The position numbers and the translations under genes are program-made. Below the pieces are notes generated by a model. It ran no database searches, was not told the DNA's origin, and worked only from the letters and a program-made list of their open reading frames with translations. Below, piece by piece: positions 60,096 to 64,000 of a DNA stretch of 64,000 nucleotides. Positions within the stretch are counted from its first letter, which is position 1, and each line of letters starts with the position of its first letter. The DNA comes from Bradyrhizobium sp. 149 (GTDB lineage Bacteria; Pseudomonadota; Alphaproteobacteria; Rhizobiales; Xanthobacteraceae): contig NZ_JADPKK010000016.1 of NCBI RefSeq assembly GCF_023073915.1, positions 1-64,000 of the forward strand, given 5' to 3'.

Positions 60096-62662
60096 GCGCT
60101 GCTGCCGAACCGTTCGGGAGGCCCAACGGCGTCGCGCTGTCGCTGCGCTACGCGCTGCGCGAATTGCGCGGCGGCCTGCGCGGTTTCTACGTCTTCATCG
60201 CCTGCATCGCGCTCGGCGTGATGGCCATTGCCGGTGTCGGCTCGGTTTCGGCCAGCCTGAGCGACGGCCTCGCTCGCGAGGGCCGCACGCTGCTCGGCGG
60301 CGACGTGTCGTTCGTCCTGTTTCAGCGCGAGGCAAAGCCGGAGGAAGTCGCCTTCCTGCGTTCGCGCGGCACCGTCTCAAGCGCCGCCACGCTGCGCGGC
60401 ATGGCGCGCTCGGCCGATGGCAAGCTGGCGCTGGTCGAGATGAAGGCGGTCGACGACACCTATCCGATGCTGGGCCAATTGACGCTGGCGCCGCCGCTGC
60501 CGATGTCCGACCTGCTCGCGGAACGCGATGGCGCGTTCGGCGCGGCCGCCGATCCGACGCTGCTGGCGCGGCTCTCGCTCAAGACCGGCGACCGCGTCAC
60601 CATCGGGTCTGCGACGTTCCAGATCCGCAGTGCCGTCGAAGCCGAGCCCGACAAGCTCGCCGGCGGCATCGGCTTCGGCCCGCGCTTCCTGATCAGCGAG
60701 GCGGGCCTGCGTGCCACCGGCCTGATCCAGCCCGGCAGCCTGGTGCGCTGGGTCTACCGGGTGAAGCTGCCGGAGATCGCAAATAGCGAGCGCGCCACCG
60801 ACGCCTTCATCGCGGATGCGCGCAACGCCGCGCCGCAGGCCGGCTGGGAGGTCCGCAGCCGCTCCAATGCCTCGCCGCAGCTCGAGCGCAACATCAACCG
60901 CTTCACGCAGTTTTTGACGCTGGTCGGCCTCGCCGCGCTGCTGGTGGGCGGCGTCGGCGTCGCCAATGCCGTCAAGGCCCATATCGACCACAAGCTCGAG
61001 GTGATCGCGGCGTTCAAGGCCGTCGGCGCCACGGGGCGCGACGTCTTCGGCATCTATCTCGCGCAGGTTCTCCTGCTCGCCGCGATCGGCTCGGTGATCG
61101 GCCTTGCGCTCGGCGCCGCCATGCCGTTCGCGATCGTCGGCCTGTTCGGCAAGCTGCTGCCGCTGCCGGTGGTGCCGGCGGTGCATGCCGACGAGCTCGC
61201 GCTGTCGTTCGTCTACGGGCTGCTCACTGCGCTTGCCTTCGGTCTGTGGCCGCTCGGGCGCGTGCACGACGTGCCGGTGGCCGCACTGTTCCGCGACACC
61301 ATCAGCAACGAATGGCACCGGCCACGCTGGAGCTACCTCGTTTTCATGGCTGTCGTGGTCGCGCTGCTCATTGCGGTCGTGATTGGGTTGTCCTTCGACA
61401 AGCGCATCGCCGCGGTGTTCGTGGCCTCCTCCGTCGTCGTGTTCGCGCTACTCCGCGGCATTGCCGCCCTGCTGATGACGATCGCACGGCGGCTGCCGCG
61501 CACGCGGTGGCCGATGCTGCGACTCGCGATTGCCAACATTCACCGGCCGGGCGCGCTGACGCCCTCCGTCGTGCTGTCGCTCGGGCTCGGACTCGCGGTG
61601 CTCGTCACCATTACCCAGATCGACGGCAATCTACGCCGGCAGTTCCTGGCGGCACTGCCCGAGCACGCGCCATCGTTCTTCTTCATCGACATTCCGAGCA
61701 CGCAGGCCGAGCAGTTCGACTCATATCTGCGCCAGCTCGCCCCCGGCGCGAAGGTCGAGGACGTGCCGATGTTGCGCGGGCGCATCGTGGGAGCCCGTGG
61801 CGTCCGCGCCGAGGAGCTCAAGCCCAGCACCGATTCCGAGTGGGTGCTGCAGAGCGACCGTGGCTTGACCTATACCGCCGAGCTGCCGAAAGGCTCCAAG
61901 GTGGTCGAGGGCGAGTGGTGGAGCGCCGATTATACCGGCCCGCCACTGGTTTCGATGGAGAAGAAGATCGCGGACGGGCTCGGCCTCAAGCTCGGCGACG
62001 AGGTCGTGGTCAATATCCTCGGCCGCGACATCCCCGCGAAGATCAGCAATCTGCGCAGCATCGACTGGCAGGGGCTCGGCATCAACTTCGTCCTCGTGTT
62101 CTCGCCCAACGCCTTCAAGGGCGCGCCGCATACCCACATCGCGACGCTGACGGAAGCCGGAAGCGATGCGACCGGCGACGGCAAGATCATCAAAGAGGTC
62201 GCTGACGCCTATCCGATGGTGACGAGCGTACGCGTACGCGAGGTGATGGAGACGGTCGGCTCGGTCGTGACCAACCTTGCGCTGGCAATCCGCGGCGCCA
62301 GCGCGGTGACCCTGATCTCGGCGATCCTGGTGCTCGGCGGGGCGCTGGCCGCCGGCCATCGCCACCGGGTCTACGATGCGGTGATCCTCAAGACCCTGGG
62401 CGCGACCCGGCTGCGGCTGCTCGGCGCCTATGCGCTCGAATACCTCCTGATCGGACTCGCCACCGCTTTGTTCGGTGTTTTCGCCGGCAGCGTCGCGGCC
62501 TGGATGATCGTGACCCGGCTGATGACCCTCACTTTCGTCTGGCAGGCCGGCAGCGCCGCCGGCGTCGTCGCGGCCGCGCTGGTCGTCACGGTCGGGCTCG
62601 GGCTCGCCGGCACGCTCCTGGCCTTGAACAAAAAGCCCGCCACGGTGTTGCGGAATTTGTGA
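60092..62662 (+). CDS. ybbP: ABC transporter permease, YbbP-like (FtsX family)
   Basis: 856 residues. A short cytoplasmic start (LSLRYALRELRGGLRG), membrane helix 1 (FYVFIACIALGVMAIAGVGS), a large extracytoplasmic domain, an FtsX block of helices (about 270-420), central helices, a second extracytoplasmic domain with SIDWQGLGINFVLVFSPNAF, and a second FtsX block at the C-terminus ending ALNKKPATVLRNL. In E. coli the YbbAP complex has been tied to lipid or hydrophobic-compound handling together with TesA. ATG overlaps the ybbA stop. Confidence 0.92.
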   Translation: MSAAAEPFGRPNGVALSLRYALRELRGGLRGFYVFIACIALGVMAIAGVGSVSASLSDGLAREGRTLLGGDVSFVLFQREAKPEEVAFLRSRGTVSSAATLRGMARSADGKLALVEMKAVDDTYPMLGQLTLAPPLPMSDLLAERDGAFGAAADPTLLARLSLKTGDRVTIGSATFQIRSAVEAEPDKLAGGIGFGPRFLISEAGLRATGLIQPGSLVRWVYRVKLPEIANSERATDAFIADARNAAPQAGWEVRSRSNASPQLERNINRFTQFLTLVGLAALLVGGVGVANAVKAHIDHKLEVIAAFKAVGATGRDVFGIYLAQVLLLAAIGSVIGLALGAAMPFAIVGLFGKLLPLPVVPAVHADELALSFVYGLLTALAFGLWPLGRVHDVPVAALFRDTISNEWHRPRWSYLVFMAVVVALLIAVVIGLSFDKRIAAVFVASSVVVFALLRGIAALLMTIARRLPRTRWPMLRLAIANIHRPGALTPSVVLSLGLGLAVLVTITQIDGNLRRQFLAALPEHAPSFFFIDIPSTQAEQFDSYLRQLAPGAKVEDVPMLRGRIVGARGVRAEELKPSTDSEWVLQSDRGLTYTAELPKGSKVVEGEWWSADYTGPPLVSMEKKIADGLGLKLGDEVVVNILGRDIPAKISNLRSIDWQGLGINFVLVFSPNAFKGAPHTHIATLTEAGSDATGDGKIIKEVADAYPMVTSVRVREVMETVGSVVTNLALAIRGASAVTLISAILVLGGALAAGHRHRVYDAVILKTLGATRLRLLGAYALEYLLIGLATALFGVFAGSVAAWMIVTRLMTLTFVWQAGSAAGVVAAALVVTVGLGLAGTLLALNKKPATVLRNL

Positions 62663-62932
62663 CAAATGGTAGCGGGCCGCTGCGGCGTGTCGGAATCGCA
62701 CGATTCCAGCGATTAACCACGTCCGCTCGTCTGGATTGCAGGTAAGGGCGACATTCAGCCGCGCGTGGACGGTTGCGGCGAATGTGTTAGTTTCCCACAT
62801 ATCGAATGGGTTCGGAGCCCCGATTGTTAGCCAAAATTTAGTCGGCAGACATCGGTATCCGAGATAGAGTTTGACGAACCGGCGGCATGGCGACCCTCAT
62901 GCCGGACCGGACCAACCAACGGGAATTCGACC

Positions 62933-63724
62933 ATGTCGGACCTAGACCGTAACTACGCTTCTCCTTTCGGCAGGGCCGCCGGGCGTGTTGACGCCGCGAC
63001 GGTCGACGCCGGCCTGCGCGCCTACATGCTGCGCATCTACAACTACATGAGCATTGGCCTCGCCATCACCGGCCTCGCCGCGCTCGGCGTCTACATGGCG
63101 GCCGTGACTGACGTTCCGACCCCGGAAGCCGTCCGCGTCGGCAAGCTGTTCCTGACGCCGTTCGGCTACGCGATGTTCGTCAGCCCCCTGAAATGGCTGT
63201 TCATGCTCGCGCCGCTCGCGATGGTGTTCGTGATCTCGGCAGGCATCAACCGTCTCGCGCCCTCGACCGCCCAGATCCTGTTCTGGGTATTCGCAGCGCT
63301 GATGGGCATCTCGCTGTCCTCGATCTTCCTGGTGTTCACGCACACCTCGATCGTGCGGGTGTTCTTCATCACCGCGGCCACCTTTGGCGCGCTCAGCCTC
63401 TACGGCTACACCACCAAGCGTGATCTGACCGGAATGGGATCGTTCCTGTTCATGGGCCTGATCGGCATCATCATCGCGAGCCTGGTGAATTTGTTCCTGG
63501 CAAGCTCGGTGCTGCAGTTCGTCGTGTCGGTGGTCGGCGTGCTGGTGTTCGCGGGCCTCACCGCCTGGGATACCCAGCGGCTGAAGAACGACTACATCTA
63601 CGGCTACGCCTCGGCCGGCGGTGACATCGCAGAGCGCGCGGCCATCACCGGCGCGCTGTCGCTGTACCTGAACTTCATCAACCTGTTCACGCTGCTCCTG
63701 CAGCTCCTCGGCCAGCGCGACTAA
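62933..63724 (+). CDS. Bax inhibitor-1/YccA-family membrane protein
   Basis: 263 residues with seven predicted membrane helices after an N-terminal tail (SDLDRNYASPFGRAAGRVDA). MLRIYNYMSIGLAITGLAAL, WVFAALMGISLSSIFLVFTH, AATFGALSLYGYTTKRDLTG and AGLTAWDTQRLKNDYIYGYA are BI-1 features, the last carrying the conserved WDTQ with Asp. The family works as a calcium leak or binds the FtsH protease; which applies here is unknown. ATG 62933. Followed by a strong terminator. Confidence 0.94.
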   Translation: MSDLDRNYASPFGRAAGRVDAATVDAGLRAYMLRIYNYMSIGLAITGLAALGVYMAAVTDVPTPEAVRVGKLFLTPFGYAMFVSPLKWLFMLAPLAMVFVISAGINRLAPSTAQILFWVFAALMGISLSSIFLVFTHTSIVRVFFITAATFGALSLYGYTTKRDLTGMGSFLFMGLIGIIIASLVNLFLASSVLQFVVSVVGVLVFAGLTAWDTQRLKNDYIYGYASAGGDIAERAAITGALSLYLNFINLFTLLLQLLGQRD

Positions 63725-63750
63725 GCGCCAGCCCAGAGCGAACGACACGA

Positions 63751-63779
63751 GCCCCGGCCGAAAGGCCGGGGCTTTTGTT
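63751..63779 (+). terminator. Intrinsic terminator after the BI-1 gene
   Basis: GCCCCGGCC and GGCCGGGGC form a nine-base stem with loop GAAA (63751-63772), followed by TTTTGTTT. It lies 27 bases after the stop codon. Confidence 0.9.
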
Positions 63780-63789
63780 TGAGCCTTTA

Positions 63790-63820
63790 CGTCACGCCGG
63801 GGCTTGTCCCGGGCATGACG
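63790..63820. repeat. Short palindromic repeat (half-size copy)
   Basis: CGTCACGCCGGGGCTTGTCC then CGGGCATGACG: the outer CGTCA/TGACG and inner CCGGG/CCCGG pair. It matches the outer arm of the repeat at 23960 but lacks the inner part. Confidence 0.65.
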
Positions 63821-63869
63821 TATGCGGGAACAGCGTTGCTCATCGCAGCGCCCCTGCTATCTTTGACCT

Positions 63870-64000
63870 ATGTCCGCACCCGAAATCAGGCCCACCCTTG
63901 AGGCCGACCTTCCCGCCATCACGGCCATCTACCAGCAGGCCGTCCGCGAGGGCACCGCGACCTTCGAGCTGGAGCCGCCCGACCTTGCCGAGATGACGCG
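63870..64000 (+). CDS. GNAT acetyltransferase, phosphinothricin-acetyltransferase-like (N-terminal part)
   Basis: Only 43 codons fall in the window. MSAPEIRPTLEADLPAITAI then YQQAVREGTATFELEPPDL matches the start of Pat/Bar-type GNAT proteins, where the first strand RPTLEADLPAI and the helix IYQQAV are characteristic and a FE-x-PP segment follows. These acetylate phosphinothricin or methionine sulfoximine-like amines in characterised members. Open at the right edge. Confidence 0.8.
   Translation, partial: MSAPEIRPTLEADLPAITAIYQQAVREGTATFELEPPDLAEMT

Overview
The window reads as a piece of chromosome from a high-G+C alphaproteobacterium, most likely Bradyrhizobium or a close relative in the Nitrobacteraceae. 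This rests on gene content, on the gene orders atpHAGDC and mdh-sucCD-sucAB-lpd, and on dispersed palindromic intergenic repeats of the kind I associate with Bradyrhizobium. No database search was possible, so the genus is an inference.

Layout. 1-7.3 kb is a signalling neighbourhood: the start of cheA, a lone receiver protein, a Crp/Fnr regulator with a decayed Crp/Fnr fragment beside it, an Hpt protein, a LuxR-type protein with a histidine-kinase-like segment that lacks its histidine, an unknown all-helical protein and a degenerate receiver-EAL protein. 7.3-10.1 kb holds a quinone reductase divergent from a LysR regulator, and an EamA transporter. 10.1-13.5 kb is a small accessory block of visibly lower G+C at the 3' side of tRNA-Ser(CGA). 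It contains a remnant of an Mrr-type restriction nuclease, a lipoprotein, a two-domain deoxycytidylate-deaminase-like protein resembling the anti-phage AvcD/dCTP-deaminase family, and a 59-codon ORF divergent from it. 14-30 kb is mostly core: an apparently circularly permuted ROK-family protein, rplU-rpmA, a GNAT, an EamA transporter, a MaoC dehydratase, obgE, a formylglycine-type sulfatase/phosphonate hydrolase, an orphan Bug receptor, proB, proA, nadD, rsfS, rlmH, an EnvC-like factor and ctpA. 30-34 kb holds a divergent polysaccharide deacetylase, two tandem RppH-like Nudix genes and a membrane-anchored class III cyclase with a triple-repeat extracytoplasmic region.

34-39.5 kb (minus strand) is the F1 ATP synthase operon atpHAGDC, with repeat elements between atpA and atpG and between atpD and atpC. 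40-45.5 kb has rlpA (with a CtrA-like site upstream), priA, xerC and two small membrane proteins. 45.5-56.1 kb (minus strand) is the TCA-cycle block, in transcription order mdh, sucC, DUF1579, sucD, sucA, odhB, SDR, lpdA. It supplies malate dehydrogenase, succinyl-CoA synthetase and the three 2-oxoglutarate dehydrogenase subunits. 56.3-64 kb holds zapE, an orphan VapB antitoxin, thpR, the tesA/ybbA/ybbP module, a Bax-inhibitor-1 homologue and the start of a GNAT acetyltransferase.

Most of the window is ordinary core genome. The parts worth a second look are the deaminase block next to tRNA-Ser, the permuted ROK protein, the degenerate signalling proteins, the cyclase with three tandem Cys-containing repeats, and several structured intergenic regions. 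I saw no CRISPR array, complete insertion sequence, integrase or rRNA.
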